From Candidatus Campylobacter infans (lineage in GTDB: Bacteria; Campylobacterota; Campylobacteria; Campylobacterales; Campylobacteraceae), in contig SPMW01000014.1 of assembly GCA_009827235.1 (NCBI GenBank), positions 1 to 39,881 on the forward strand: 39,881 nt of DNA. Direction: 5' to 3'. The first letter of the stretch is position 1, and every line of letters starts with the position of its first letter. A program made the translations under genes and the position numbers. A model generated the notes under the pieces. The model was not told the origin of the DNA. It worked only from the letters and a program-made list of their open reading frames with translations, and did no database searches. Positions 24,099 to 33,714 of this stretch are shown in pieces.

Positions 24099-24411
24099 AA
24101 AATTTCCATTTGTTATTTTGCTTGTTTAATTTAGAGCATATTTTAGAGTTATAAAAAAGCACCCTTTTATTTATTATAATATCTAGTTTTGATGCTACGC
24201 AATTTGCTATTAGATCTAAATTTTCTAGCTCGGCTTGTAACATTTTGGATTTACTAAAACGCACAAATACCAAAGTGTGATAATCCTTAGCATTTATGCC
24301 ATAAATTAGCTCGTAATTTCGCTTTTTGCTAAAATCGCTCATTTTCAGCGTTTTAAGCTCTCTTAGTAGTAATTTTCGCTCACTAAAAAGATTAGCTATA
24401 AAATTATTCAT
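24085..24411 (-). CDS. Small conserved protein of unknown function
   Basis: I do not recognise this 108-residue protein. It is soluble, basic, with no signal peptide, membrane segment or known motif; the middle (ELIYGINAKDYHTLVFVRFSK) suggests a beta-strand core. It sits between a lipoprotein gene and coaX, overlapping both (one base at its start, 14 at its end). The matching position in C. jejuni holds Cj0395c, also of unknown function, so the gene is probably real and conserved in the genus. Confidence 0.75.
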   Translation of the reverse strand: MNNFIANLFSERKLLLRELKTLKMSDFSKKRNYELIYGINAKDYHTLVFVRFSKSKMLQAELENLDLIANCVASKLDIIINKRVLFYNSKICSKLNKQNNKWKFYDFM

Positions 24412-25394
24412 TATTTTAAATCAATCATCTTATCATCATAATAAAAAGCATCTTTGCCCGCAAAACTTTTATTTTTAATAGGCGTGGCCTTATAAATGCG
24501 CTCATTTTGTAGTTGCGTGTCTATTTCTATAATATAGCCGGTTTTTTCAAATAAATATAAGTGATCGTTTTTGGCTATTATATTGCTAAAAATAGCAAAC
24601 TCAAACTCACGCCCAATTAACTCTTTTAGCTCTAAATCCAGCACCTTAATAAAACCATCTTTTAACGAAACATAAAGTCTGCCATTATAAAGCGTGATGT
24701 CTTTTATGCCAGCATTAAATACAGCAGTTTTTTCTGGACTTATCATTAAAATTTTAGTTGCGCTTGCAGCGTAGAGTTTATCGCCTTCTACATCTAAAAA
24801 AATAATATTATTAAAAAAATTATCACTGCTAACGACAGCATCGCGCATTATTATGGCGCGGTTTTTATCTACTATCATTACCTTACCATCAAGTGTGGGA
24901 TAAACGATAATGGAGTTTAAAAATATCGGTGCTGCCATACGCGAATCATTAGCAAAGCTTGCTCCGCTTGCGTATTCGATGGCTATCTCGCCTGTGTCTA
25001 TATAAATTAGATAAATTTTATTTTCGGCACTTAAAAGTGCTAGATTGTTGCCCTCTAAACTAGCTGAGATAATGGCTTGGGGGAATTTTTGCTCATAAAT
25101 TACTTCTTGGTGTGAAAGTATTTTTAAATTGCCATATAAATCACTTATTATATATTTGCCCTCATATTCTCCCAAAAAGCTTTCATCGCCTTTTAAATTG
25201 ATTTGCGTAACGCCATTTTTGGTTAAAAGCGAGCCATCACTTAGTGTTGCGCCTGCTCGTGTTGAGTGCTTTATGCTAGCGCCAAGACTAGAAATAGGCG
25301 CATCGCCGTTTATCATAGCCGGCTTAAAATACTCCCTTTTAGTCCCACAAGCATTAAAAAATAAAGCTAGTAAAATTAAGGCTAAATATTTCAT
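24411..25394 (-). CDS. Lipoprotein, probably beta-propeller
   Basis: This 327-residue protein has a signal peptide with lipobox FFNAC, so C16 would be lipidated. The mature part alternates short strands with turn motifs such as SDLYGNLKIL, YPTLDGKVMIVD and VSLKDGFIKVLDLELKEL, which is the pattern of a PQQ- or WD40-like propeller, reminiscent of BamB. It matches the position of the Cj0396c lipoprotein. The start overlaps the stop of the upstream gene by one base. A part in outer-membrane assembly is possible but not shown. Confidence 0.75.
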   Translation of the reverse strand: MKYLALILLALFFNACGTKREYFKPAMINGDAPISSLGASIKHSTRAGATLSDGSLLTKNGVTQINLKGDESFLGEYEGKYIISDLYGNLKILSHQEVIYEQKFPQAIISASLEGNNLALLSAENKIYLIYIDTGEIAIEYASGASFANDSRMAAPIFLNSIIVYPTLDGKVMIVDKNRAIIMRDAVVSSDNFFNNIIFLDVEGDKLYAASATKILMISPEKTAVFNAGIKDITLYNGRLYVSLKDGFIKVLDLELKELIGREFEFAIFSNIIAKNDHLYLFEKTGYIIEIDTQLQNERIYKATPIKNKSFAGKDAFYYDDKMIDLK

Positions 25395-25954
25395 TATTTA
25401 ATCCCTTGATAATGCTCTAAGTTTCTAGCTAATTGCTTTAATGATGAATTTTCGGTGATCTTAGCAAATTCTAATTTAGCGGCTTGGATTTTGTTTTCTT
25501 TTAATAATTTAAAGCCAGCCAGCAAGGCATCATAATCTGCTAAAAGCTCGGAGCCATCGCCACTAGCTGCTTTTAAAATTTCTTTTAATATGGCATCGCC
25601 TTTTGGGTTTTCTAAGGCAAGATTTAGCGGAGCTAGCTCGCCATTTTTAGCCATTTGTAAGGCATAAAGCGCATAAAGATTTGGGCTTGCTTTATTTAGC
25701 TTAGCAGCTAGGGCTGAGTTATTTACATCAAGCATTAAAGCGTTATATAAGGCATTATTTTCTTTAATATTTTTATTTTGAAAAAAGCTGTTTAAGCCAT
25801 AAATTAACACAAAAACCAAAGCTAAAATAACGCCAAGATAAATAATTTTTTTGTATTTTTTAAAAAAACGCTCACTTGCGATGGCTGAGCTAAGTAATTG
25901 CTCTTGGGTATTTAGCCCTTCTTTTATATATTCTAAATCATCTTTAATAGCCAA
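25394..25954 (-). CDS. Membrane-anchored TPR-like protein
   Basis: This 186-residue protein has a short cytoplasmic start, one membrane helix near residues 38-55 (IIYLGVILALVFVLIYGL), and a periplasmic helical part rich in Ala and Leu that resembles TPR-type repeats, like E. coli YfgM. It sits beside a BamB-like lipoprotein gene, as yfgM sits next to bamB in E. coli; this supports a role in envelope protein traffic, but only by analogy. The start codon is TTG behind AAAGGACGATATT. It is the first gene of a six-gene minus-strand operon. Confidence 0.72.
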   Translation of the reverse strand: MAIKDDLEYIKEGLNTQEQLLSSAIASERFFKKYKKIIYLGVILALVFVLIYGLNSFFQNKNIKENNALYNALMLDVNNSALAAKLNKASPNLYALYALQMAKNGELAPLNLALENPKGDAILKEILKAASGDGSELLADYDALLAGFKLLKENKIQAAKLEFAKITENSSLKQLARNLEHYQGIK

Positions 25955-25993
25955 AATATCGTCCTTTGATGAAATTTGAGTAAAAAAAGCGCA

Positions 25994-25999
25994 ATTCTA
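25994..25999 (-). promoter_or_regulatory. Probable -10 of the coaX-hisG operon
   Basis: Minus-strand TGTGTAGAATTGCGC carries TAGAAT with extended TG, 39 bases before the TTG start. T-rich DNA lies upstream. Confidence 0.55.
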
Positions 26000-26047
26000 C
26001 ACAAAAAATCTTAAAATTTTGCTGTAATTTATGTAAAAAGCAAAGCC

Positions 26048-26071
26048 CAAATTTTAAAATTTTAAAATTTG
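26048..26071. repeat. Perfect 24-base AT palindrome
   Basis: A 24-base stretch reads the same on both strands: C, then alternating blocks of A and T (AAATTTTAAAA and its mirror), then G. It lies in the divergent gap between the TPR-like gene and gatC. It is a long example of the AAATTTTAA motif that fills gaps throughout the window. Confidence 0.6.
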
Positions 26072-26158
26072 TGGAATTTTTAGATTAAATATTTGCTTAA
26101 AATTTGTATTTAATTTAAAAATTAAGCCCTAAATGCTTGAATTATCTAAAAATTTTGA

Positions 26159-26164
26159 TATAAT
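26159..26164 (+). promoter_or_regulatory. Probable gatC -10 element
   Basis: TATAAT followed by GCGCGC lies 30 bases before the gatC ATG, behind T-rich DNA. It probably drives the long plus-strand operon. Confidence 0.6.
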
Positions 26165-26194
26165 GCGCGCTCAATTTTTCAAAAGCGATGATTT

Positions 26195-26482
26195 ATGAAG
26201 ATTACAGATGAAATGCTAGGTAAGCTTGAAAAGCTAAGCGCGCTAAGCGTCCCAGCTGATAAACGCGAAGAATTTAAAGGACAACTTAGCCAAATAGTAG
26301 GTTTTGTAGAAATCCTTGACGAGCTTGATTTAGCCGGGCTTGAAGCCGAGGTTAGCACCATTAAAGCTAATGGTCCATTAAGAGCTGATGAAGTGCGCGA
26401 AAGTGAGGTTATTAAGGACATTTTAAAACACGCCCCAAAGGCAAATGGCAACTTTTTTGAAGTGCCTAAAATCATTGACTAA
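26195..26482 (+). CDS. gatC: Glu-tRNA(Gln)/Asp-tRNA(Asn) amidotransferase subunit C
   Basis: GatC stabilises the GatA-GatB complex that converts Glu-tRNA(Gln) to Gln-tRNA(Gln). The 95-residue protein has the family start ITDEMLGKLEKLSALSV, the central VGFVEILDELDLAG and the late LRADEV segment. The other subunits are not here; scattered gat genes are usual in Campylobacter. The ribosome binding site is weak. pilT follows after 12 bases. Confidence 0.93.
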   Translation: MKITDEMLGKLEKLSALSVPADKREEFKGQLSQIVGFVEILDELDLAGLEAEVSTIKANGPLRADEVRESEVIKDILKHAPKANGNFFEVPKIID

Positions 26483-26494
26483 AAGGATTGTATT

Positions 26495-27604
26495 ATGCAA
26501 GGACAACATTTTGGACATCTAGACGACCTACTATTTACAGTTTCTCGTCAAGGAGCGAGCGATTTGCACTTAGTAGCTGGTTCAGTACCGCAAATACGCA
26601 TTGATGGGCGTTTGCGTCAGTTAGTAGGTGATCCATTATCTGGTGCGGATATCGAAAATATCTGTTATAGCATTCTAACCGATGCTGAAAAAAGCAGGTT
26701 AGAAGAACAAAGAGAGTTAGATTTTGCTATTAGGCGTGAAAATATAGGGCGTTTTCGTGCGAATTATTATTACACCTTAGGCGGTGGTGGCGCTAATGAA
26801 GGCCAAAAAAGTGAGCTAGCAGCGGCTTTTCGTATAATACCTGAGCATATACCTAGTTTAGATGATTTAAATTGCCCAGCCATATTTAAAGAGTTAATAA
26901 AACGCGAAAAAGGGCTTATTTTAGTTACTGGCCCAACAGGTAGCGGTAAATCGACCACTTTGGCAGCTATGCTAAATGAAGTAAATCTTACAGAGCGCAA
27001 ACATATCATCACAGTTGAAGAGCCTGTGGAGTTTTTGCACGAGCATAAAAAGTCGCTATTTTCACAACGAAATGTAGGCACTGATACAAAAAGCTTTGCT
27101 AACGCACTTCGTTCAGCACTGCGCGAGGATCCAGATATCATATTAATAGGCGAGATGCGCGATCCTGAAACCATTTCTATTGCGCTAACAGCAGCTGAAA
27201 CAGGACACTTGGTTTTTGGAACCTTACACACAAACTCAGCCATTCAAACAGTTACTCGTATAATTGAATCTTACCCACAAGAAATGCAAGCACAAGTCCA
27301 AGTAATGCTTTCAAACTCTCTTGCTGCGGTTATTTCACAAGCTTTGTTGCCTAAAAAAGAAAGCGGGCGTTTAGCAGTGCATGAAATTTTAGTTTCAAAT
27401 CCAGCTATTGCGAACTTAATTCGTGAGAATAAGATCAATCAAATCTACTCACAAATGCAAGTAAATCAGCTAAATACAAATATGCAAACACAAACACAAG
27501 GTCTAGTAAATGCCATTAAAGCAGGCTTGATAGATAAAGAAACGGCTATAAGGTATTCGACAAACTTGCAAGAGTTAAAAGGCGCACTAGGCATAGTAGG
27601 TTAA
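26495..27604 (+). CDS. pilT: Type IV pilus retraction ATPase PilT
   Basis: PilT is the hexameric ATPase that disassembles type IV pili, driving twitching and DNA uptake. The 369-residue protein has the N-terminal GASDLHLVAGSVPQIRIDG, Walker A GPTGSGKS at 146-153, the Asp box VEEPVEF, Walker B with DPDIILIGEMRDPETI and the His box GTLHTNSA. The retraction-specific AIRNLIRE-like segment appears as PAIANLIRENKINQIYSQMQ. A small insertion, GGGGANEGQKSE, lies near residue 96. It sits between gatC and cvpA, which are neighbours in C. jejuni. The ATG follows AAAAGGATTGTATT. Confidence 0.93.
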   Translation: MQGQHFGHLDDLLFTVSRQGASDLHLVAGSVPQIRIDGRLRQLVGDPLSGADIENICYSILTDAEKSRLEEQRELDFAIRRENIGRFRANYYYTLGGGGANEGQKSELAAAFRIIPEHIPSLDDLNCPAIFKELIKREKGLILVTGPTGSGKSTTLAAMLNEVNLTERKHIITVEEPVEFLHEHKKSLFSQRNVGTDTKSFANALRSALREDPDIILIGEMRDPETISIALTAAETGHLVFGTLHTNSAIQTVTRIIESYPQEMQAQVQVMLSNSLAAVISQALLPKKESGRLAVHEILVSNPAIANLIRENKINQIYSQMQVNQLNTNMQTQTQGLVNAIKAGLIDKETAIRYSTNLQELKGALGIVG

Positions 27605-27608
27605 AAAT

Positions 27609-28238
27609 ATGCAAGATTTTGCTTGGTTTGATTTAGTAGTTATATCTTTGGTTTTAATCTTAGCTATTAAGGGCTTATTAAATGGTTTTATAAAAGAGCT
27701 TTTTGGGATTATAGGACTAATAGGCGGTGTGATTGTAGCTAGCAGATATGCCATGAGTGCTGGTGAGTTTATAAATAATAATATTTATGCTATAAACAGC
27801 AGTTCGTGGTATTTTTTTGGCTTTTTATTGGTGCTTATTGTTTTTTGGGTTGTGTGCTTAATCCTTGGACGCGTTTTTGCTAAGATGCTTTCAATGAGTG
27901 GCTTTGCCTTTGTAGATAGAGCTCTTGGCTTTTTGCTAGGTTCGGCTAAAATATTTTTAGTCTTTGCTATATTTTCAGCCATTATCGCTAGCATACCTAT
28001 AATTAATGATAAATTAACGCCATACGCGCAAAAAAGTGTTGTTTATCCATTCTTGCTTACTAGCGGACAATTTATAATGAATGTGGATTATAAAAATTTG
28101 CCTGTTTTAGGCGATGCAAATCTTAGTCAAAACTCTACACTAAATGCAGCAAAATCATTTAAAGATTTAAAAGATTTAAATCTAAGTGATATCAACACAA
28201 ATAAAGAACTAAACTCTACAAGGTCATCATATGAATAG
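27609..28238 (+). CDS. cvpA: CvpA family inner-membrane protein
   Basis: This 209-residue protein has four membrane helices (about 8-25, 28-48, 65-90 and 103-128) and the CvpA start [27 protein letters not shown] in shortened form, with the [12 protein letters not shown] turn. In E. coli CvpA affects colicin V export and purine-related growth; in Campylobacter its job is unknown. The C-terminal 60 residues are hydrophilic. It starts four bases after pilT and overlaps fur by eight bases. It matches Cj0399 by position. Confidence 0.85.
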   Translation: MQDFAWFDLVVISLVLILAIKGLLNGFIKELFGIIGLIGGVIVASRYAMSAGEFINNNIYAINSSSWYFFGFLLVLIVFWVVCLILGRVFAKMLSMSGFAFVDRALGFLLGSAKIFLVFAIFSAIIASIPIINDKLTPYAQKSVVYPFLLTSGQFIMNVDYKNLPVLGDANLSQNSTLNAAKSFKDLKDLNLSDINTNKELNSTRSSYE

Positions 28239-28692
28239 CATTATAAATATAGAATACAACAACCTTTTAGAGCTATTTAAAGAAATTTTAAAAAAAAATG
28301 CTCTTAAATACACAAAACAGCGTGAAATTTTACTTAAAACCTTATATAATCACCATACGCATTACACGCCAGAAAGCCTTTATTTACGCATTAAAGAAGA
28401 ATACCCTGATTTAAATCTTGGTATTGCTACTGTTTATCGCACGCTAAATTTATTAGAAGAAGCTGGTATCGTAACCTCTTTAAGTTTTGGCTCACAAGGC
28501 AAAAAATTTGAACTAGCCAATAAACCTCACCACGATCATATGATATGTAAAAGTTGCGGTAAGATCATAGAATTTGAAGATAACACGATTGAGCGCAAGC
28601 AAGAGCAAATAGCAAAAGAGCATAAATTTAAATTAACAGGACATTTAATGCAACTTTATGGTTTATGCTTTGAATGTGCCAAAAAGGCGTAA
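28231..28692 (+). CDS. fur: Ferric uptake regulator
   Basis: Fur represses iron-uptake genes when loaded with Fe2+. The 153-residue protein has a winged-helix domain with [14 protein letters not shown] near residue 21 and [21 protein letters not shown] near 56-76, then the metal-binding [18 protein letters not shown] near 96-113 and the late CFECAKKA. The CxxC pair binds structural zinc. As in other Campylobacter Fur proteins it has a short N-terminal extension. It overlaps cvpA and is two bases from lysS, so it is probably made with the translation genes. Confidence 0.95.
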   Translation: MNSIINIEYNNLLELFKEILKKNALKYTKQREILLKTLYNHHTHYTPESLYLRIKEEYPDLNLGIATVYRTLNLLEEAGIVTSLSFGSQGKKFELANKPHHDHMICKSCGKIIEFEDNTIERKQEQIAKEHKFKLTGHLMQLYGLCFECAKKA

Positions 28693-28694
28693 AA

Positions 28695-30197
28695 TTGATT
28701 TTTCAAAATGAATTAGAACAAATCCGCATCGCAAAAGCAAATGAATTAAAAGCTAGCGGTTATAATCCTTACCCACATTTTTTACACCGCGATATGAGTA
28801 TTACAGATTTTAAGGCTAAGTTTGAATATATCAAAAATATAAATGGCGATGATAAAAAAGCAGATATTGAAATTTGCGTAGCTGGTCGCTTAAAACTCAA
28901 ACGAGTAGCTGGTAAATCAACCTTTGCCAATATAGAAGATGAAAATGATAGTATTCAAGTATATTATTCTCTTAATAGCATAGGTGAAAATGATTATAAC
29001 GCATTTAAAAAAAATTTAGAAGTAGGCGATATAATCCTAGTAAAAGGCTATGCTTTTATAACTAAGACGGGAGAATTTAGCATACACGCTAGCAAAATAA
29101 CCCTAGCTAGCAAGGCTCTAAGCCCATTACCTGAAAAATTTCACGGCCTAGCAGATAAAGAAATTCGCTACCGCCAACGCTACCTTGATATGATTATGGA
29201 TTCTAGTGTGCGCGCTGATTTCATTAAACGCGCTAAAATTATTAGCTTAATACGCCAGTTTTTCCAAGAACGCGGATTTTTAGAAGTAGAAACGCCAATG
29301 ATGCATCCTATCGCAGGCGGAGCAAATGCCAAGCCTTTTATCACACATCATAATGCGCTTGATGTAGATAGGTATCTTAAAATCGCGCCAGAGCTTTATT
29401 TGAAGCGTTTGATTGTAGGCGGTATGGAAGCGGTGTTTGAGATAAATCGTTGTTTTCGCAATGAAGGTATGGATTTAACGCATAATCCAGAATTTACAAG
29501 CATAGAGTTTTATTGGGCCTGGCATGATTATAATGAGGCTATGGATTTAAGCCAAGAGTTATTTAAGGTGCTTTTACAAGGGCTTAATATGCCAAGCGTG
29601 ATTGAATACGGCGAGCATAGCATAGATTTTAGCAAGCCTTTTGCGCGCATTAAATACCTTGATGCGCTCACACAAATAGGCGGTGTGCCAAGCGATATAA
29701 TAAAAGACAAGATTAAAATTTTAAATTATCTTAAATCCCAGCATTTAGAAGCTAATGAAAATTTAGATTTAGGGCATTTACAAGCTGAGCTTTTTGATAA
29801 TTTTGTAGAGGCAAAACTTATAAATCCTACTTTTATAGTGGATTTTCCATTATCAATTAGCCCGCTTTCGAGGCGAAGCGATGAAAATGCCGATATAGCC
29901 GAGCGTTTTGAGCTTTATATAGCAGGCAAAGAAATAGCAAACGCTTTTAATGAATTAAACGACCCCCTAGATCAATACGAACGCTTCAAAGCTCAAATTG
30001 ATGCAAAAAATGCAGGCGATGATGAAGCGCATGAAATGGACGAGGATTATTGCCAGGCCTTAGGTTATGCGATGGCACCTACTGTTGGCTGGGGGCTAGG
30101 TGTTGATAGATTAGTGATGTTGCTTTTAAATAAACAAAGCATACGAGATGTTATTTTATTTCCGGCTATGCGACCTATTAAAAATCAAGGAGAATGA
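28695..30197 (+). CDS. lysS: Lysyl-tRNA synthetase, class II
   Basis: LysS attaches lysine to tRNA-Lys. The 500-residue protein has an N-terminal OB fold for anticodon binding and a class II core: motif 2 [22 protein letters not shown] near 256-277 and motif 3 [13 protein letters not shown] near 470-482. The start is TTG at 28695, two bases past the fur stop, with AAGGCG seven or so bases ahead, giving [18 protein letters not shown], read from Met. An ATG at 28674 lies inside fur and would add seven unlikely residues. glyA begins one base after its stop. Confidence 0.95.
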   Translation: MIFQNELEQIRIAKANELKASGYNPYPHFLHRDMSITDFKAKFEYIKNINGDDKKADIEICVAGRLKLKRVAGKSTFANIEDENDSIQVYYSLNSIGENDYNAFKKNLEVGDIILVKGYAFITKTGEFSIHASKITLASKALSPLPEKFHGLADKEIRYRQRYLDMIMDSSVRADFIKRAKIISLIRQFFQERGFLEVETPMMHPIAGGANAKPFITHHNALDVDRYLKIAPELYLKRLIVGGMEAVFEINRCFRNEGMDLTHNPEFTSIEFYWAWHDYNEAMDLSQELFKVLLQGLNMPSVIEYGEHSIDFSKPFARIKYLDALTQIGGVPSDIIKDKIKILNYLKSQHLEANENLDLGHLQAELFDNFVEAKLINPTFIVDFPLSISPLSRRSDENADIAERFELYIAGKEIANAFNELNDPLDQYERFKAQIDAKNAGDDEAHEMDEDYCQALGYAMAPTVGWGLGVDRLVMLLLNKQSIRDVILFPAMRPIKNQGE

Positions 30198-30198
30198 T

Positions 30199-31443
30199 AT
30201 GAGCGTAAAAGATTATGATAGCGATATTTTTGCTTTATTAAATAAAGAATTACAAAGACAATGCGATCACTTAGAAATGATCGCTAGTGAAAATTTTACC
30301 TATCCTGAGGTAATGGAGGTAATGGGTAGCGTTTTAACCAATAAATACGCAGAAGGTTATCCTAATAAGCGATATTATGGCGGATGCGAGTTTGTAGATG
30401 AAATAGAACAAATCGCAATTGATAGATGCAAAAAGCTTTTTTCTTGCGAGTTTGCAAATGTCCAGCCAAATAGCGGTAGCCAAGCAAATCAAGGCGTGTA
30501 TGGCGCATTTTTAAAACCAGGCGATAAAATTTTAGGTATGGATTTAAGCCATGGCGGGCATTTAACACACGGAGCAAAAGTAAGCAGTTCTGGTAAAATT
30601 TATGAAAGCTTTTTTTATGGCGTGGAGCTTGATGGTCGTATAAATTACGAGCGCGTAGCCGATATAGCAAATATAGTAAAACCAAAAATGATAGTTTGTG
30701 GTGCTAGTGCTTATCCGCGCGAGATAAATTTTAAAAAATTCCGTGAAATTGCCGATAGTGTAGGCGCGTTTTTGTTTGCCGATGTGGCACATATTGCTGG
30801 GCTTGTGGTTGCTAATGAGCATGCTCATCCTTTTCCGCATTGCCATGTAGTAAGCTCTACTACGCACAAAACCCTAAGAGGGCCAAGAGGCGGAATTATT
30901 ATGACAAACGATGAAGAATTTGCCAAAAAAATAAACAGCTCTATTTTCCCTGGCATTCAAGGTGGCCCACTTATGCATGTAATAGCAGCAAAAGCAGTAG
31001 GCTTTAAGCATAATCTTAGCCCTGAGTGGAAAGATTATGCCAAGCAAGTAAAAGCAAATGCTAAAAAATTAGGCGAGGTGCTAATTTCTCGTGGTTATGA
31101 TTTAGTAAGCGGCGGCACGGATAATCATCTAGTGCTAGTAAGCTTTTTAAATAAAAATTTTAGCGGTAAAGATGCTGATATTGCTCTTGGCAATGCTGGC
31201 ATTACTGTAAATAAAAATACAGTCCCAGGCGAAACACGCTCACCATTTATCACAAGCGGAATACGCATAGGTAGCCCAGCACTAAGCGCGCGCGGTATGA
31301 AAGAAGCAGAGTTTGAGCTTATAGCAACTTGCATAGCCGATGTGCTAGATGATATCAACAACACCGACAAACAAGCCAAAATAAAAGCTGAGTTAAAAGA
31401 ACTTGCGCATAAATTTATTATTTATAAAGAGGCGACATTTTAA
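30199..31443 (+). CDS. glyA: Serine hydroxymethyltransferase
   Basis: GlyA converts serine and tetrahydrofolate to glycine and methylene-tetrahydrofolate. The 414-residue protein has the start [20 protein letters not shown], the [17 protein letters not shown] segment and the PLP lysine in [14 protein letters not shown] near residue 226. I chose the ATG at 30199 because AAGGAGAATGAT precedes it; the open frame reaches into lysS but carries no family sequence there. One base separates it from lysS and its stop overlaps the next start. Confidence 0.97.
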   Translation: MSVKDYDSDIFALLNKELQRQCDHLEMIASENFTYPEVMEVMGSVLTNKYAEGYPNKRYYGGCEFVDEIEQIAIDRCKKLFSCEFANVQPNSGSQANQGVYGAFLKPGDKILGMDLSHGGHLTHGAKVSSSGKIYESFFYGVELDGRINYERVADIANIVKPKMIVCGASAYPREINFKKFREIADSVGAFLFADVAHIAGLVVANEHAHPFPHCHVVSSTTHKTLRGPRGGIIMTNDEEFAKKINSSIFPGIQGGPLMHVIAAKAVGFKHNLSPEWKDYAKQVKANAKKLGEVLISRGYDLVSGGTDNHLVLVSFLNKNFSGKDADIALGNAGITVNKNTVPGETRSPFITSGIRIGSPALSARGMKEAEFELIATCIADVLDDINNTDKQAKIKAELKELAHKFIIYKEATF

Positions 31444-31985
31444 TGCAAAGTATAGAGCTAAATTTAATTAAAATGATAAGCGATCATTATTTTATCAAAA
31501 CAGATAGAATAATCCAAAAAATAGAATTTCGCGGTAAAAATTTTTTTGATAAATTTGAGCGAGTAAATGAACCATTAACATATCAAATCCAAAAAGAACA
31601 TTTCGAGCATAAAAAAATCATAGCACATGATTTAATCAACAAGGATAATATAGTAGAAAATATAGTTTTTGATTATAATGGCTTTATGCCAGAGCGTTTT
31701 TGGCATAGGGCGCAGTTAATGCTGCGTGAGATGGGCTTTGTAAATTTTACAGCCTATCATAGCAAAACTAGCGGACATTTACATTTGTATGTGCATAAAG
31801 GCCATACTATTCTTAGCGAGGCATACCAGCTAGCCAATAAACTCTCAGCAAGCCTAGCACAAAAACTCCCACAAGAATGGAGAATGTTTCCAAATATGGA
31901 TATGCCACGCGAGTTTCAAATTTTAACCTTGCCATATGAACTATACCAAAAAGAACGCGGTGCTAGCTGGTCAAAATATATGTAA
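31443..31985 (+). CDS. DUF1882 protein
   Basis: This 180-residue protein is of the DUF1882 type, which I know only from Campylobacterota, and matches Cj0403 by position. No signal peptide or membrane segment is seen. It contains conserved-looking FWHRAQLMLREMGFVNFTAYHSKTSGHLHLYVHKGH near 80-115, with several histidines, so metal or nucleic-acid binding is possible; the HLHLYVHKGH end resembles a primase-like DNA-end motif but that is a guess. The ATG overlaps the glyA stop by one base. Confidence 0.8.
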   Translation: MQSIELNLIKMISDHYFIKTDRIIQKIEFRGKNFFDKFERVNEPLTYQIQKEHFEHKKIIAHDLINKDNIVENIVFDYNGFMPERFWHRAQLMLREMGFVNFTAYHSKTSGHLHLYVHKGHTILSEAYQLANKLSASLAQKLPQEWRMFPNMDMPREFQILTLPYELYQKERGASWSKYM

Positions 31986-32010
31986 GAATTTAAAATTTAA
32001 AGGAGAAACA

Positions 32011-32796
32011 ATGGAAGAGCATCAAGATTTACAAGATATCTTATTAGATAAAGAAGAAGAGCAAGGCACATCAAAGATTAGAAAATTTATTACTACCGTA
32101 GTATCTTTGGTTATTTTATTTTTAGTTGTTGTCATAGTGGTAAAATTTATAAATAGTGATTCTAACAAAGATAGCGATTTAATAAGCAATGAAACTTTAA
32201 TCTTACCAGAAGAAAGCCAAATGCCAGAAAATAAACCACAAAATTATAATCAAGCAAATATGGCACAAAATGGCAGTTTTACCATGCCACCAAATTTTGA
32301 AACACCAAGCAAACCAGCAAATAACGATGAATTATTTGCCCCTGTTGCAAGCGATGATGGCTTTAATAAACCTAGCATAGAGCTTAAACCTGAAATTTTA
32401 GAGCCTATGCCTAGCAAGCCAGTTGATGTAAATATCAAACAAGACCCAGAGCCAAGTATGCCTAGCAAACCAGAACCAAAGCAACAAAACATCGCCAAAA
32501 TAGAAAAACCAAGCCCTAAGCCACAAGCTAGCACTCAAAAGCCAAGCACAAATACCCAAATAGCAAAAGGCACTTATGTTCAAGTAGCCTCTTTAAGCAC
32601 GATAACGCCAAATAATGCGTTTTTCAAAAAGATTAAAGATGCAGGATATAGCTACACCACTTATAAAACAATAGTAAATGGCAAGCATACAATAAAAGTG
32701 CTAATAGGGCCTTTTACCCAAGGTGAGTTAAACGAAAACATAGGCAAGATAAAGGCCGATATCTCAAATAGCGCCTTTATTTACCGCGTTAAATAA
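32011..32796 (+). CDS. SPOR domain membrane protein
   Basis: This 261-residue protein has a short acidic cytoplasmic start, one membrane helix near residues 27-46 (FITTVVSLVILFLVVVIVVK), a long Pro/Lys/Asn linker (about 60-190) with SKP repeats, and a C-terminal SPOR domain (TYVQVASLSTITPNNAFF to the end). SPOR domains bind denuded septal peptidoglycan, so it likely acts in cell division or pole formation, like FtsN or DedD. It matches Cj0404. I chose the ATG at 32011, which follows AAAGGAGAAACA. It ends the long plus-strand operon. Confidence 0.9.
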   Translation: MEEHQDLQDILLDKEEEQGTSKIRKFITTVVSLVILFLVVVIVVKFINSDSNKDSDLISNETLILPEESQMPENKPQNYNQANMAQNGSFTMPPNFETPSKPANNDELFAPVASDDGFNKPSIELKPEILEPMPSKPVDVNIKQDPEPSMPSKPEPKQQNIAKIEKPSPKPQASTQKPSTNTQIAKGTYVQVASLSTITPNNAFFKKIKDAGYSYTTYKTIVNGKHTIKVLIGPFTQGELNENIGKIKADISNSAFIYRVK

Positions 32797-32825
32797 TTTA
32801 AAATCGCCTTAAATATTTAAAATTT

Positions 32826-32849
32826 AAAGAGCTTTTTTTAAAGCTCTTT
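32826..32849 (+). terminator. Hairpin ending the gatC-SPOR operon
   Basis: AAAGAGCTTT and AAAGCTCTTT pair perfectly over ten bases around a TTTT loop, 29 bases after the SPOR gene stop and 40 bases before aroE. The tail is ATTAAAATTT, without a full U tract. Confidence 0.5.
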
Positions 32850-32889
32850 ATTAAAATTTCAAATTTTAATTACATTTTAAAGCAAGATT

Positions 32890-33714
32890 ATGAATTATTA
32901 TGCCGTTATAGGAAATCCCATCGCTCACTCAATTAGTCCGCGCTTACACAATGCCGCTTTTAATGCGCTTGGCATAAATAGCGTGTATTCGCGCGCGCTT
33001 TTAGAGATTATCGATGATGAAAACTTACAGCAAAATGCTCTTAAAAACTTGCTTTTTGATCTAGGTTTAAGCGGGGCAAATATCACCGTGCCTTTTAAGC
33101 AAACAGCCCTTAATATAGCAAATAAAGCAGATAGCCTAACAGAGCAAATTAAAAGCGCAAATACTCTTATAATTGAAGGCGATAAAATTAGTGCTTACAA
33201 TACCGATGCGCCTGGGTTTTTGATGGCTATAAGTGAGTTTAGTGGTATTAGCGATGCGCTGATTTTAGGCGCAGGTGGCACGGCGCGCGCGATATCTTAT
33301 ATTTTAGATAAAAATGGTGTAAAAGTTAGCGTTTTAAATCGCAATGAAAATAGGGCGCAAGCTTTTAAAAATTATAATTTCTACACCCCACAAAGCTATA
33401 AAAATAAATCACACAAGCACGATTTAATCATAAACACCACGCCATCAGGGCTAAGCTTTGCTGGTTTGCCTTTTGATGAAGATTTATTAAAAAAAGCAAT
33501 GAGTAGCGCAAAATACGCATATGACGCTGTTTATGGCAAAGCTAGTGCCTTTTTAGCCCTTGGCAAAATCGGAGGATTAAAATGCAAAGATGGCTTAGAT
33601 ATGCTACTTTTTCAAGCCGTGCTAGCTTTTAAACTTTTTAGCAAAAATAATGATGAATTAAGCATCACGCAAGCTATGCGCTACGCACTTAAACTCCCGC
33701 AAATTAAAATTTAA
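32890..33714 (+). CDS. aroE: Shikimate dehydrogenase
   Basis: AroE reduces 3-dehydroshikimate to shikimate with NADPH in aromatic amino-acid synthesis. The 274-residue protein has the substrate motif GNPIAHSISPRLHNAAF at 8-24, catalytic lysine in GANITVPFKQTAL near 62-74, the NADP loop GAGGTARAISYIL near 124-136, and the late DGLDMLLFQAVLAFKLF. It follows the gatC-SPOR operon after a hairpin and may have its own weak promoter. Same neighbour as in C. jejuni (Cj0405). Confidence 0.95.
   Translation: MNYYAVIGNPIAHSISPRLHNAAFNALGINSVYSRALLEIIDDENLQQNALKNLLFDLGLSGANITVPFKQTALNIANKADSLTEQIKSANTLIIEGDKISAYNTDAPGFLMAISEFSGISDALILGAGGTARAISYILDKNGVKVSVLNRNENRAQAFKNYNFYTPQSYKNKSHKHDLIINTTPSGLSFAGLPFDEDLLKKAMSSAKYAYDAVYGKASAFLALGKIGGLKCKDGLDMLLFQAVLAFKLFSKNNDELSITQAMRYALKLPQIKI

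Noticed and set aside
28674..28694. ATG start of lysS inside fur
   Set aside because: The TTG at 28695 has a well-placed AAGG and gives the expected LysS N-terminus; the upstream ATG would add seven residues read from fur.
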